This document shows, one piece after another, positions 26,894-35,849 of a DNA stretch of 64,000 nucleotides. A program made the translations under genes and the position numbers. The stretch is from Paeniglutamicibacter kerguelensis (GTDB lineage Bacteria > Actinomycetota > Actinomycetes > Actinomycetales > Micrococcaceae), in the NCBI RefSeq assembly GCF_017876535.1, contig NZ_JAGIOF010000001.1, forward strand, positions 3,782,001 through 3,846,000. Reading direction: 5' to 3'. Within the stretch, counting starts at the first letter, position 1, and the number at the start of each line of letters is the position of its first letter. Under the pieces are notes generated by a model. The model was given only the letters and a program-made list of their open reading frames with translations, was not told the DNA's origin and did not search any database.

Positions 26894-27714
26894 CCGCCTT
26901 CACCATGGGACCAGCCATCCTCTTCTGCCCCGCGGACCGGCCCGACCGCTACGCCAAGGCGCTCGAACGCGCCGACGCCGTCATCATCGACCTCGAGGAC
27001 GCGGTGGCCCCCGGGAACCGCGCGGCAGCGCGTGCGGCACTGATCGAACACCCACAGGATCCCGAACGCACCATCGTGCGCGTCAATCCCGTCGGCAGTC
27101 CCGACTTCGCGGCAGACCTGGAGGCCCTTGACTCCACGCACTACCGCACGGTCATGCTGGCCAAGACCGAATCGGCAGCAGATGTCGACGCGCTCGGGGG
27201 CTATTCGGTCGTGGCCCTCTGCGAGACCGCCCTCGGGGTGCTCAATGCAGCGCAGATCGCCGCGGCACCCCACGTGGCGGCCCTGATGTGGGGCGCCGAA
27301 GACCTCATCGCCTCGCTGGGCGGATCGTCCTCGCGGACCGAAGGGGGCAGCTACCGGGATGTGGCACTGCACGCCCGTTCGCAGGTGCTGCTCGCCGCCG
27401 GGGCGCACGGCAAGGTCGCCATCGACTCGGTGTACCTGGACATCGCGGACCATGCGGGGCTGCTGGCCGAGTCGCTCGACGCCCAGTCTTCGGGCTTCGG
27501 AGCGAAGGCCTCGATCCACCCCGGACAGATGCCAATGATACGACAGGCCTTCACGCCGCCCCCCGAGCAGGTCGAGCGCGCGGTGCGCATTCTGGCGGCG
27601 GCCGAGAAGGAACTGGGGGTGTTTGCCTTCGAGGGGCAGATGGTCGACGAGCCGCTGTTGCGCCATGCGCGGAGGATCCTATCCAGGGCCGCAGGCACCA
27701 CGTTTCGGGGCTAA
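26890..27714 (+). CDS. citE: CitE-like (HpcH/HpaI family) beta-hydroxyacyl-CoA lyase
   Basis: 274 aa, coupled by ATGA to the carboxylase alpha gene. CitE features include FCPADRPDRYAKAL at the start, DLEDAVAP with metal-binding acidic residues, VRVNP with the substrate-binding Arg and WGAEDL. There are no other citrate-lyase subunits, so this is a stand-alone CitE-like enzyme. The M. tuberculosis homologue in an equivalent cluster has been described as a beta-hydroxyacyl-CoA lyase able to split HMG-CoA, which would fit here and yield acetyl-CoA and acetoacetate. Confidence 0.82.
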   Translation: MTAFTMGPAILFCPADRPDRYAKALERADAVIIDLEDAVAPGNRAAARAALIEHPQDPERTIVRVNPVGSPDFAADLEALDSTHYRTVMLAKTESAADVDALGGYSVVALCETALGVLNAAQIAAAPHVAALMWGAEDLIASLGGSSSRTEGGSYRDVALHARSQVLLAAGAHGKVAIDSVYLDIADHAGLLAESLDAQSSGFGAKASIHPGQMPMIRQAFTPPPEQVERAVRILAAAEKELGVFAFEGQMVDEPLLRHARRILSRAAGTTFRG

Positions 27715-27953
27715 CTGTGTCCGTCGGTCACGGAATCCAACGGTCGCGCTGCCCTGCGGTTACGGCGTTCACCGGTTCGGTCCAGGGGCGATGCCTCGAT
27801 CGAAAAACCGGGGCAATCAATAGTCAGGGCCTCTCACCTCTGGTAAAAGCCATGACTGATCACTAAGAATGAAAGCGTCACCGACCGGTGGCACACGTAG
27901 GATCCCATCGTCGGAACCCCGAAAGGATTCCGTAGACCCCAAGGAGGTCACCC

Positions 27954-28367
27954 GTGGATTTTTGGGAATCGTTCTGGAACATCATCTGGTTCTTCATCTG
28001 GTCCTTCTGTTTCATCGCCTACCTGATGGCTCTTTTCAGCATCATTGCTGATCTTTTCAGGGACCGTGAACTCAATGGCTGGTGGAAGGCAGTGTGGCTC
28101 GTTACCCTGATCTTCGTGCCATTCATCACCGCACTCGTGTACCTCATCGCCCGTGGCAGGGGCATGGCGGAACGCAGCCACAGGAGTGCCGTTGAATCCA
28201 GCTTGGCCACCGAGGAATACATTCGGACGGTCGCCCATGCAAGCCCGAGCGACGAAATCGCCAAGGCCAAGGCCCTCCATGACTCCGGCGCCATCACCGC
28301 CGAAGAGTACGAGCACCTGAAAGCCCGGGCCATGGGCACGTCCCCCGCAACCGCGCCGCAGCAGTAG
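27954..28367 (+). CDS. PLDc_N/SHOCT-domain membrane protein
   Basis: 137 aa from a GTG with AAGGAGG upstream. Two membrane segments (about 8-30 and 48-68) include GWWKAVWLVTLIFVPFITAL, followed by a charged linker and a C-terminal SHOCT helix-turn-helix (EIAKAKALHDSGAITAEEYEHLKARAM). The function is unknown; SHOCT motifs are oligomerisation-type modules on bacterial membrane proteins. A close paralogue lies at 37008 and a broken SHOCT gene at 35850. Confidence 0.8.
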   Translation: MDFWESFWNIIWFFIWSFCFIAYLMALFSIIADLFRDRELNGWWKAVWLVTLIFVPFITALVYLIARGRGMAERSHRSAVESSLATEEYIRTVAHASPSDEIAKAKALHDSGAITAEEYEHLKARAMGTSPATAPQQ

Positions 28368-28393
28368 TTGCCGGCAGGAGGGACATCACTGGC

Positions 28394-28424
28394 ATAGGGA
28401 CCGGCTCGCGGAGTCGGTCCCTAT
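28394..28424 (+). terminator. hairpin after SHOCT gene
   Basis: ATAGGGACCG (28394-28403) pairs with CGGTCCCTAT (28415-28424) around an 11-nt loop, 27 nt after the stop. Only ACAGTTTCG follows, so it is a weak terminator at best. Confidence 0.5.
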
Positions 28425-28543
28425 ACAGTTTCGGGTGTCGGCCGGCACTACCTGGCACGCCAATATCCCTTCGGGCACGAAACGTGTCGCTGGCTCCGTC
28501 CCGGGCCCCAACCACCCAGCGAGAGAACTCCGAGGAAGTGCAC

Positions 28544-29269
28544 ATGCAAACGCCACCACGCGGAAAAGTCCACGGCAGCGCGATCGAGGCCATGGCGGAC
28601 GTCCTGGCCGACGGCATCACCATCGCCGTCGGCGGCTTCGGCCTCAGCGGCATTCCCGTCGACCTGATCAACGCGGTCCGCGACTCCGGTGTCAGGGACC
28701 TGACCATCGTCTCCAACAACATGGGCGTCGACGGCAAGGGCCTGGGCGTGCTCATCGACTCCGGCCAGGTCAGCAGGGTGCTGGCCTCCTACGTGGGGGA
28801 AAACAAACGTTTTGCCGAGGAGTATCTCTCCGGTGATCTCCAGGTGGAGTTCGTCCCCCAGGGCACCCTCGCCGAACGGCTCCGCGCCGGTGGCGCAGGC
28901 ATCCCCGCCTTCTACACCAAGACGGGAGTCGGCACCCTCGTCGCCGAGGGCAAGCCGGTCGAGGAATTCGACGGCGAACTTTACGTGCGTGAACGCGGCA
29001 TCGTCGCTGACCTTGCTCTGGTCCACGCCCACACCTCGGACACCGACGGGAACCTCGTCTACCGGCACACCGCGCGGAACTTCAATCCCGTCGTCGCCAC
29101 CGCAGGGAAAGTCACCGTCGCGGAGGCGGAGATCATTGTCCCCCTCGGCGGCATCGATCCGAACCACGTCATCACCCCGGGCGTCTATGTGCAGCGCGTT
29201 GTCCAGGCCATCGACAAGGTCAAGGACATCGAACAACGCACCGTCCGCCCACGCACCGCCACCAACTGA
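28544..29269 (+). CDS. scoA: 3-oxoacid CoA-transferase subunit A
   Basis: 241 aa from ATG 28544 with GAGGAAG upstream; an earlier in-frame GTG lacks this. Family motif VGGFGLSGIPVDLINAV is near residue 28, and GKPVEEFDGELYVRE and HTSDTDGNLVYR follow. It transfers CoA from succinyl-CoA to acetoacetate together with subunit B. Near a leucine-type carboxylase and an HMG-CoA-lyase candidate, acetoacetate is the natural substrate. Confidence 0.9.
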   Translation: MQTPPRGKVHGSAIEAMADVLADGITIAVGGFGLSGIPVDLINAVRDSGVRDLTIVSNNMGVDGKGLGVLIDSGQVSRVLASYVGENKRFAEEYLSGDLQVEFVPQGTLAERLRAGGAGIPAFYTKTGVGTLVAEGKPVEEFDGELYVRERGIVADLALVHAHTSDTDGNLVYRHTARNFNPVVATAGKVTVAEAEIIVPLGGIDPNHVITPGVYVQRVVQAIDKVKDIEQRTVRPRTATN

Positions 29270-29296
29270 ATTCACGACAAGCAAGGAGCATTCACC

Positions 29297-29959
29297 ATGA
29301 GCTGGAGCAGAGACGAGATGGCGTCGATCGCGGCCACGGACCTGAACGACGGGGACTACGTCAACCTCGGCATCGGCATCCCCACGCTTGTCGCCAACCA
29401 CGTGCCCGAAGGGGTGCGCGTGGTGTTGCAAAGCGAAAACGGGCTGCTGGGCATGGGCCCCTTCCCCTACGAGGGCGAAGAAGACGCAGACCTGATCAAC
29501 GCCGGCAAGCAAACCGTCACCATGCTGCCCGGGGCCAGCGTCTTCGACTCCGCCACGTCCTTCGGCATGATCCGCGGCGGCCACGTGAAGGTCGCCATCC
29601 TCGGTGCGATGCAGGTCTCCGGAGCCGGGGACCTGGCCAACTGGACCATCCCGGGCAAGATGGTCAAGGGCATGGGCGGGGCCATGGACCTGGTCGCAGG
29701 CACCCCGCAGGTGATCGTGCTGACCGAGCATGTGGCCAAGGACGGCACTCCCAAGATCCTGCGCGAATGCACCCTCCCGCTGACCGGCGTCCGCGTGGTC
29801 AACAAGATCATCAGCGACCTCGCGGTCTTCGACATCACGGATTCGGGAAGCGGCCCCGGACTCGTCCTGACGCACATGGCACCCGGTGTCACCGTCGAGG
29901 AACTGCGTGAGAAAACCGAAGCCGAGTTCGCCGTCCAAGACGCGGTAATCAAACATTAA
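29297..29959 (+). CDS. scoB: 3-oxoacid CoA-transferase subunit B
   Basis: 220 aa with AAGGAG before the ATG. The catalytic Glu lies in [34 protein letters not shown] and [14 protein letters not shown] are family-typical. It forms the active enzyme with the A subunit encoded 27 bp upstream. A 40-bp palindrome begins 23 bp after its stop. Confidence 0.92.
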   Translation: MSWSRDEMASIAATDLNDGDYVNLGIGIPTLVANHVPEGVRVVLQSENGLLGMGPFPYEGEEDADLINAGKQTVTMLPGASVFDSATSFGMIRGGHVKVAILGAMQVSGAGDLANWTIPGKMVKGMGGAMDLVAGTPQVIVLTEHVAKDGTPKILRECTLPLTGVRVVNKIISDLAVFDITDSGSGPGLVLTHMAPGVTVEELREKTEAEFAVQDAVIKH

Positions 29960-29982
29960 TTTCTTCGCAAACTTCGGGCAAA

Positions 29983-30022
29983 GTGTGGATGTTTCAAACA
30001 TTAATGTTTGAAACATCCACAC
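29983..30022. repeat. 40-bp perfect palindrome
   Basis: Arms of 20 bp (29983-30002 and 30003-30022) meet without a spacer; the centre reads CAAACATTAATGTTTG. It is AT-rich and followed by no T-run. It could be a bidirectional stop for scoAB, a cruciform, or an operator for the AlbA-like gene 150 bp downstream. Confidence 0.85.
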
Positions 30023-30140
30023 CAACAGTCAGCAAACACTGTCGCCCAAAGATTATTCAACGCCATAAAATACTAGTTGACCTGGTACTACACACTTGCA
30101 ATGTGGTGCACGTCTAACTTTGAAGGTTGCAACTTACATA

Positions 30141-30169
30141 TTGAATGTTTAGACATTACTGCCTATGCT
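30141..30169 (+). promoter_or_regulatory. promoter for a leaderless transcript
   Basis: TTGAAT (30141-30146) and TATGCT (30164-30169) are spaced by 17 bp. The expected start point, about seven bases after the -10 box, coincides with the ATG at 30176, and no ribosome binding site precedes that ATG. Confidence 0.65.
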
Positions 30170-30175
30170 GGGGTC

Positions 30176-31963
30176 ATGGCATGGACTCCCGAGAACCTTC
30201 AACTCCTTCTGGCTCGACTTCGCTCGAACGCCGGAGACTTCACCGACACCGAAGTTCGGGGAGCTTCCAAGGGATGCCCGGACCTCAAGGAGACGCTTAG
30301 CGCCTTCGGCAACATGCCCGGCGGGGGCACCATCGTCCTCGGGCTGGATGCCGCCAACGGGTTCACCGCGACGGGGGTCGAAGATCCCGGCGCCCTGGAA
30401 GCCCTCGTGGCATCGCAGGCACGCACCGCGGTGGTGCCCGAGGTCCAGGTCGCCTTTGAGCGTGTGGACCTCGAGGGCGAAACTGTGGTCATTGCCACGG
30501 TCGCCGGAGTTGTCCCGGAGGCACGGCCCTGCCGGACCGTCCAGGGGAACCTCGCCTACCTTCGCCAGCCGGACGGCCAGTACCGGATGTCGGAGCAGGA
30601 GGTCCAGCAACTCTTGGCCGCCGGCACCCGCCCGCGGCACGACACCCGCCCGGTCGACGAGACCTCGATAGCGGATCTGGACTCCCAGCTGCGCGACCAC
30701 TTCATTGCGGTGGCCCGCTCCGCATCGCGCCGCCTGAGCGAGGTATCCGACGAGGAAGTGCTGCGCTTCAAGCGCGTGATAGAACCGCAGGGCAGCAGGT
30801 TGACCCTGGCCGGGCTCTACGCACTGGGCAGGTACCCGCAGCAGTTCGAACCGCACTTGTCCATCACCGCCGTCGCCGAACCCGCCACCCGCGGAGAGGT
30901 CCGGAACCTCGACCGCGTTGAGTTCGACGGCCCGCTGCCGGAGCTGCTGGACCGCGCCGTGGAATGGGTCCAGCGCAACACCCGCACCGAGATCCGCTTC
31001 GGGTCCAACGGGCATGGCCAAGACGAAACCGAAATGCCGATGGTCGCCGTGCGCGAGCTCATCGCCAACGCCCTGGTCCACCGCGACCTGGGGCCGCACA
31101 CCACCGGCAAGAACGTCCAGATCCGGTTGAGCGGCGACCAGCTGGTGGTTTCAAGCCCGGGCGGCCTCTGGGGGCTGAGCCAGGACCAGCTGGGATGGCC
31201 CGGTGCCAAGTCCTCGGTCAACGAGTTCCTGTACGAGATCTGCAAGATGACGCGCACCGCATCGGCGCACCGTGTGGTCGAGGGCGAGGGCGGTGGCCTG
31301 CGCGAGGTCCGGCTGGCGCTCCGCGACGCCGGGCTGCGCTGCCCGGGGTTCAACGACAACGGCGTCAGGTTCACGGCGTCCCTCATGCGCGGCACCTCGG
31401 TCACCGCAACGGACCGCCTGTGGCTGGGCGAACTGCCCGCCGCTGCGGGGCTCTCGGAAATCCAGAAGCAGCTGCTGATATCGATGCGCCACGGCCGGTC
31501 GTGGAACAGCCACATGGTCAACGACGAATTCGGGCTCTTCGGTTCCGCCGAGGCCGGCGGGGAGCTGCAGGGATTGGTCGCCGCGGGGCTGGCCGTCTTG
31601 ACTGGCAAGAGTTCCTCATTTGCCATGGCACCGGCGCTGGCTCCCGCTGCCGTCAATGTCGCCGCGAACACCGCCGCGGTGAACGGGGCGTCCGCGGGCA
31701 CGCCGGTTGGACACGACACTGCGGCCTCGAACGCGGCGCCCGCACTGCGTGTTCCCGAGCCGATGAAAACCTCGAAGAACGCCGCGGCGATCCTGCGGGA
31801 ACTGGGTTCGGATCCCTTGGAGGTTGCAGACATTTCCTCGAAGACCGGGCTGACCGCAAATCAGATCCGCTATGCGCTCTCCCCGTTGCTGACAGCGGGA
31901 ATCGTCGTCCGCGAGGGCGGGCAGGGGCACAAGGTGACGACCTACAGCCGGGCCGGCGCATAA
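30176..31963 (+). CDS. AlbA_2 (schlafen-like)/HATPase_c_4 transcriptional-regulator-type protein
   Basis: 595 aa. The N-terminus (about 1-120) has an AlbA_2/schlafen-like DNA-binding domain with LKETLSAFGNMPGGGTIVLGLD. The middle has the RELIANALVHRDLG motif of HATPase_c_4 domains (about residue 295). An Ala/Pro/Thr-rich linker (about 480-545) leads to a C-terminal winged-helix segment, EVADISSKTGLTANQIRYALSPLL. Such proteins are often labelled RecG-like but carry no helicase motor. They are probably ATP-responsive regulators. The AT-rich upstream region and the nearby palindrome suggest autoregulation. Confidence 0.78.
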   Translation: MAWTPENLQLLLARLRSNAGDFTDTEVRGASKGCPDLKETLSAFGNMPGGGTIVLGLDAANGFTATGVEDPGALEALVASQARTAVVPEVQVAFERVDLEGETVVIATVAGVVPEARPCRTVQGNLAYLRQPDGQYRMSEQEVQQLLAAGTRPRHDTRPVDETSIADLDSQLRDHFIAVARSASRRLSEVSDEEVLRFKRVIEPQGSRLTLAGLYALGRYPQQFEPHLSITAVAEPATRGEVRNLDRVEFDGPLPELLDRAVEWVQRNTRTEIRFGSNGHGQDETEMPMVAVRELIANALVHRDLGPHTTGKNVQIRLSGDQLVVSSPGGLWGLSQDQLGWPGAKSSVNEFLYEICKMTRTASAHRVVEGEGGGLREVRLALRDAGLRCPGFNDNGVRFTASLMRGTSVTATDRLWLGELPAAAGLSEIQKQLLISMRHGRSWNSHMVNDEFGLFGSAEAGGELQGLVAAGLAVLTGKSSSFAMAPALAPAAVNVAANTAAVNGASAGTPVGHDTAASNAAPALRVPEPMKTSKNAAAILRELGSDPLEVADISSKTGLTANQIRYALSPLLTAGIVVREGGQGHKVTTYSRAGA

Positions 31964-32045
31964 CTCTGGCATGCATGGATCGGCCGGTCGCCTGTGGCAA
32001 TCGGCCGATCCCGCGGTTCACCCATCTCGTTTGGCTGCCGCCCGG

Positions 32046-33101
32046 TCAGGCGTTGAGCATGACCTTGAGTGCCTTGGTCTCGGCGGCCCGGGAAAAGGTG
32101 TCGTAGGCAGCTTCAATGTCCTGCAGGTTGAAGGTGTGGCTCACGAACCTGTCGACGGCCAGCTTCTTCTGTGCGACGAGTTTGAGCAACGTGGCGGTCG
32201 TGTTGGTGTTCACCAGGCCCATGGTGATCGTGACGTTGGAGATCCAGAGCCTGTCGATTGGCAGGTCCACGCCCTTGCCGTGCACGCCGACATTTGCCAC
32301 GTGCCCGCCGGGCCTGACCAGGTCAAGAACCATGGCAAAGGTCTGTGGAATGCCCACCGCCTCGATGGCAACATCCACCCCCAGCCCGTCAGTCAGGGCA
32401 AGCACCTGTTCCTTCCAATCCGCGTCCGTTGACAGCACCCCGTCGGTAGCTCCGAAGGCCTTGGCCTCCTCCAGGCGGTTTGCATCCACATCGATCGCGA
32501 TGATGCGCGAGGGGCCGTAAAGCTGCGCGGTGGTGACGGCGGCGAGTCCCACGGGACCCACGCCGACTATCGCGACAACGTCCCCGGCTTTCACCGCGCC
32601 GTACTGGACGCCGATTTCGTGGCCCGTGGGAAGGATATCGGAGAGCAGCGTACCTTCCTGGGTGCTGACGCCCTCGGGCATCTTGTGCACGGAAGTCTCT
32701 GCATAGGGAACGCGCACGTATTCGGCCTGGGTGCCGTCGATCAGGTGACCGAAGATCCACCCAATGCCGGCAGCTCCTTCCTCGCCCAGGCAGTGGGAGA
32801 ACAGGCCCTGCTTGCAATAGTCGCAACGTCCGCAGGCAGAGATGCATGACAGGATGACCCGGTCTCCCACGGCAAGGTTGGTCACGGCCGAGCCGACCTC
32901 GGTTATGGCTCCCACGCCTTCATGGCCGAGGATCCGGCCTGGGGTTACCGCCGGGACGTCGCCCTTGAGGATGTGGAGGTCGGTGCCGCAAATGGTGGTG
33001 GTTTCGATCCTGACAATCACGTCGGTGGGCTTCTGTATCTTGGGATTCGGTACTTCTTCCCAGGATTTCTGGTTCGGGCCGTGGTAAACAAGGGCTTTCA
33101 T
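32046..33101 (-). CDS. zinc-dependent alcohol dehydrogenase
   Basis: 351 aa with AAGGA before the ATG. The catalytic zinc site is at Cys in ICGTDLHI and the GHEGVG histidine-glutamate. The structural zinc loop is CGRCDYCKQGLFSHC. The NAD-binding motif is VGVGPVGLAA. Overall it is of the medium-chain dehydrogenase type often annotated as alcohol or 2,3-butanediol dehydrogenase. It is monocistronic; the substrate is unknown. Confidence 0.9.
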   Translation of the reverse strand: MKALVYHGPNQKSWEEVPNPKIQKPTDVIVRIETTTICGTDLHILKGDVPAVTPGRILGHEGVGAITEVGSAVTNLAVGDRVILSCISACGRCDYCKQGLFSHCLGEEGAAGIGWIFGHLIDGTQAEYVRVPYAETSVHKMPEGVSTQEGTLLSDILPTGHEIGVQYGAVKAGDVVAIVGVGPVGLAAVTTAQLYGPSRIIAIDVDANRLEEAKAFGATDGVLSTDADWKEQVLALTDGLGVDVAIEAVGIPQTFAMVLDLVRPGGHVANVGVHGKGVDLPIDRLWISNVTITMGLVNTNTTATLLKLVAQKKLAVDRFVSHTFNLQDIEAAYDTFSRAAETKALKVMLNA

Positions 33102-33274
33102 ATTCTTGGTCCTTAGATTCGGTCAAGTCTGATGCAACACTTGATGCCATCCTCAAGGACGGCTTGGATTCCCCCGCAGATGTCAGCAGTGTATAGCACC
33201 GCGAAAGCGGTTGATGGTGTAGGAATCCATCGGATTTCAGCACTTGGCCAGCCCCGGGAGAGGCCGGACCGGGC

Positions 33275-33619
33275 CTAGTCTTTCCTGACGATATCGACGG
33301 AGATCTCCACCGCCGGAATCGTCCCCCGATTCTCCAGCCAGTGCAGGGTCTTCTTATCCTCGGGCCAGCCCACGCCCGGCCCGTAGTCCGTGGCGGCCCC
33401 GTCCCTGTGGTCGGTGATCGTTCCCTGCAGGATGTGGACGAGTCCCGGCCTGCCTATGTGGTCGTGAACAGGGCCGAAGACGCCCCCGGGCTCGATGGTC
33501 ACTTTGCGCATCCGCAGCTGGCGCCCGGTCATGCCCTCGATCTCGGAGCCGAGGTCGACAATGGCCAGGAGCTCCACCGTGACACCCCTCGTCTCGGGTA
33601 CAGACTCTTCGTTGCCCAT
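33275..33619 (-). CDS. cupin-domain protein
   Basis: 114 aa. Cupin motif 1 is GGVFGPVHDHIGRPGLVHILQG, with HxH-type metal ligands, and motif 2 includes WPEDKKTLHWLENRG. A small single-domain cupin binds a metal and may act as an isomerase, dioxygenase or sensor; no substrate is evident. GGAGAGGCGAGG precedes the ATG. It is divergent from the D-serine dehydratase gene. Confidence 0.8.
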   Translation of the reverse strand: MGNEESVPETRGVTVELLAIVDLGSEIEGMTGRQLRMRKVTIEPGGVFGPVHDHIGRPGLVHILQGTITDHRDGAATDYGPGVGWPEDKKTLHWLENRGTIPAVEISVDIVRKD

Positions 33620-33947
33620 CGTCCTCGCCTCTCCCTGCGTCCAGTACTCACATGGTTTGCTTCGGCCCGGGAGGTGTCAAGGTTTTAGGGTGTCTGGACC
33701 TGCCCGATCGGGCGATGGGCGGCAAGGCCAGTTCCCGGCGTTGATCAGGCAATACCTGCCGGATCCCGGCATCCGCCGTGTGGTCCCGAGCAGCGGAACG
33801 CCAGGAGCGCGGCCGTTCCCATCCGAGGTGCGGCAATGACCTTTAATAGGGCCGCGCCCCGGCCGAAACCCGGGGCGTGGCTGTGACCACCAACTCGCCG
33901 GTAGGAAATCATTGCCCTACATTAGGAGGCAAGACAGACCCGAAAGC
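33620..33947 (+). promoter_or_regulatory. divergent promoter region with strong hairpin before dsdA
   Basis: No gene is seen. GCCGCGCCCCGG (33851-33862) pairs with CCGGGGCGTGGC (33870-33881, one G-U pair) around a 7-nt loop. No T-tract follows and no known riboswitch class is recognised. It would lie in the leader of the dsdA transcript. TAGGAGGC at 33922-33929 is a strong ribosome-binding-type sequence, but it is 18 bp from the first ATG. Confidence 0.45.
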
Positions 33948-35321
33948 ATGGAGAAACCAGCAGTTATGAACCAGACCCCCGACCTCGAGCAGCTACTCAC
34001 CGATCCAGTGGTCGCGACCCTGGCCCGCGCCGAAGAGACTGCCTGGTTCACCGCTTCTCCCACCGAAACGGCCGCGGGCATCGAGCAGTCGGGCATCGAC
34101 CCGGCCATCGTCACCGATGCGCAGGCACGCTTCCTGCGCTTCGCACCCTGGTTCGCCGAGCACTTCCCCGACACCCGCGCCACCCACGGCATCCTCGAAT
34201 CCGCGCTGGTCGGCATCCCCGACATGCAGGCGGAACTGAGCAGCCGCTTCGGCAAGGAACTGCCGGGCACGCTCTGGGTCAAGCGTGATGATTCCCTGCC
34301 CGTTAGCGGCTCGATCAAGGCCCGCGGCGGCATCCACGAGGTGCTGCAGGTCGCCGAACGCATCGCCGTCGAGGCCGGCCTCATGGGCCCGGACGACGAC
34401 GCCCGCGTGCTGATGACCCCCGCGGTGCAGGACGTGCTCTCGAAGCACGGCATCGCCGTGGGCTCCACCGGCAACCTGGGCCTGTCGATCGGCATCGTCG
34501 CCTCCGAGCTCGGGTTCAAGACCACCGTCCACATGTCAATGGACGCACGCGTCTGGAAGAAGGACCTGCTGCGCTCCCGCGGCGTCGAGGTCGTCGAGCA
34601 CGCGGGCAACTTCTCCGACGCCGTCGAGGCCGGGCGCAAGACCGCCGAGGAAGACCACAGCGTGTGGTTCGTGGACGACGAGGCCTCGCTGATGCTATTC
34701 GCCGGCTACTCGGTCGCGGGCGCACGGCTTGCCGGGCAGCTGAAAGCCCTGGACATCACCGTCGATGCGAACCACCCGCTGATCGTGCACCTGCCGTGCG
34801 GCGTGGGCGGCGGACCGGGCGGCGTGACCTTCGGGCTCAAGCTTGCCTTCGGGGATGCCGTGCACTGCGTGTTCGCCGAACCGACCCACTCCCCCTGCAT
34901 GTCCCTGGGCGTGCGCACCGGACTGCACGACGCGATCAGCGTCAACGACATCGGGCTGGACGGCATCACCGCCGCCGACGGCCTTGCCGTGGGACGCCCC
35001 TCGCGCCTGGTCGGCGAGCACCTGCAGCAGCTGATCGACGGCTACGTGACCGTCACCGATGAGCGCATGAAGGCGTTCCAGGGACTGCTCCACGACACCG
35101 AGGGCATCGACATCGAACCCTCCGCCGCCGCAGGATTCGCGGGCCCCTGGCGGATCCTCGGGGACGAAACCTACCGAGCGGCATTCGGGCTCGACGAAAC
35201 CCGCATGGCAAACGCCACCCACATCGTGTGGGCCACCGGCGGTTCCATGGTTCCCGCGGCGGAGATGGCCGGCTACGTGGCCGAGGGCCAGCGTCTGGTC
35301 AACGAGGTCGTCTGGGGCTAG
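33948..35321 (+). CDS. dsdA: D-serine ammonia-lyase (D-serine dehydratase)
   Basis: 457 aa from ATG 33948, or 451 from ATG 33966; E. coli DsdA has 442. It is a PLP enzyme converting D-serine to pyruvate and ammonia. The Schiff-base Lys lies in VSGSIKARGGIHEV, GSTGNLGLSIG binds the carboxylate and PCGVGGGPGGV binds the PLP phosphate. No dsdC or dsdX neighbour is present. It detoxifies or catabolises D-serine, which fits a soil saprophyte. Confidence 0.93.
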   Translation: MEKPAVMNQTPDLEQLLTDPVVATLARAEETAWFTASPTETAAGIEQSGIDPAIVTDAQARFLRFAPWFAEHFPDTRATHGILESALVGIPDMQAELSSRFGKELPGTLWVKRDDSLPVSGSIKARGGIHEVLQVAERIAVEAGLMGPDDDARVLMTPAVQDVLSKHGIAVGSTGNLGLSIGIVASELGFKTTVHMSMDARVWKKDLLRSRGVEVVEHAGNFSDAVEAGRKTAEEDHSVWFVDDEASLMLFAGYSVAGARLAGQLKALDITVDANHPLIVHLPCGVGGGPGGVTFGLKLAFGDAVHCVFAEPTHSPCMSLGVRTGLHDAISVNDIGLDGITAADGLAVGRPSRLVGEHLQQLIDGYVTVTDERMKAFQGLLHDTEGIDIEPSAAAGFAGPWRILGDETYRAAFGLDETRMANATHIVWATGGSMVPAAEMAGYVAEGQRLVNEVVWG

Positions 35322-35333
35322 GCAGCAACCACA

Positions 35334-35373
35334 GGCAGAGGCCCCGGACCCACGCGGTTCCGGGGCCTCTGCC
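35334..35373. terminator. GC-rich hairpin between convergent genes
   Basis: GGCAGAGGCCCCGG (35334-35347) pairs perfectly with CCGGGGCCTCTGCC (35360-35373). It lies between the dsdA stop and the convergent lipoprotein stop, so it can serve both directions. No T-tract is present. Confidence 0.65.
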
Positions 35374-35419
35374 CTGCTCAAGCGTCGTAAAGACGCCCGT
35401 CGCACCGACGGTCATGTGG

Positions 35420-35836
35420 TTAGCAGCCCAGTTCGTCGTTGAGGTTCTTCTGCGCCGTTTCGACCTGTGCGATGTTGTCGCTGAGGGATGCCTTTGCCTC
35501 CGGAACCGTCATGTCCGGGTCGACATCGGAGACAGCCTTGTCCAGGTCGTCCCAGGCCGTTTCAAAGGCGTCCCTGCGATCCTCGCCGACCTTCTCCAAC
35601 GACTTCTCCAGGTCCGAGTAGGCCGCCTTGACCTTGTCGCGGGCGGCCTGGATCGCGCCAATGTTAGAGCCGCTGTTCAGGGAGGTCTTGACCTCGGCCA
35701 CCGCCCCAACGAAAGCCGCGTAGGAATCGCACGCGGCCGCCGTGTTTTCCTCGGGCGTCGAGCTGCACGCCGCGAGCGATGCGCCGAGCGCGACGGTCAT
35801 CGCCAGGGAAGTGAAAAGCTTAGTGGACTTGCGCAT
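35420..35836 (-). CDS. putative lipoprotein, 138 aa
   Basis: Signal peptide with lipobox LAAC at residues 21-24, so it is exported and lipid-anchored. The mature part is acidic and predicted to be a helical bundle (VAEVKTSLNSGSN, AAYSDLEKSLEKVGED). Two further Cys residues (positions 36 and the very last) could form a disulfide. AGGAG precedes the ATG. No function is known. Confidence 0.75.
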   Translation of the reverse strand: MRKSTKLFTSLAMTVALGASLAACSSTPEENTAAACDSYAAFVGAVAEVKTSLNSGSNIGAIQAARDKVKAAYSDLEKSLEKVGEDRRDAFETAWDDLDKAVSDVDPDMTVPEAKASLSDNIAQVETAQKNLNDELGC

Positions 35837-35849
35837 TGGTTGCTCCTAA

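Noticed and set aside
25292..27666. Minus-strand frames of 510 and 574 aa
   Set aside because: They are antisense to the acyl-CoA carboxylase alpha and CitE genes and have low-complexity His/Ala/Gly-rich composition.
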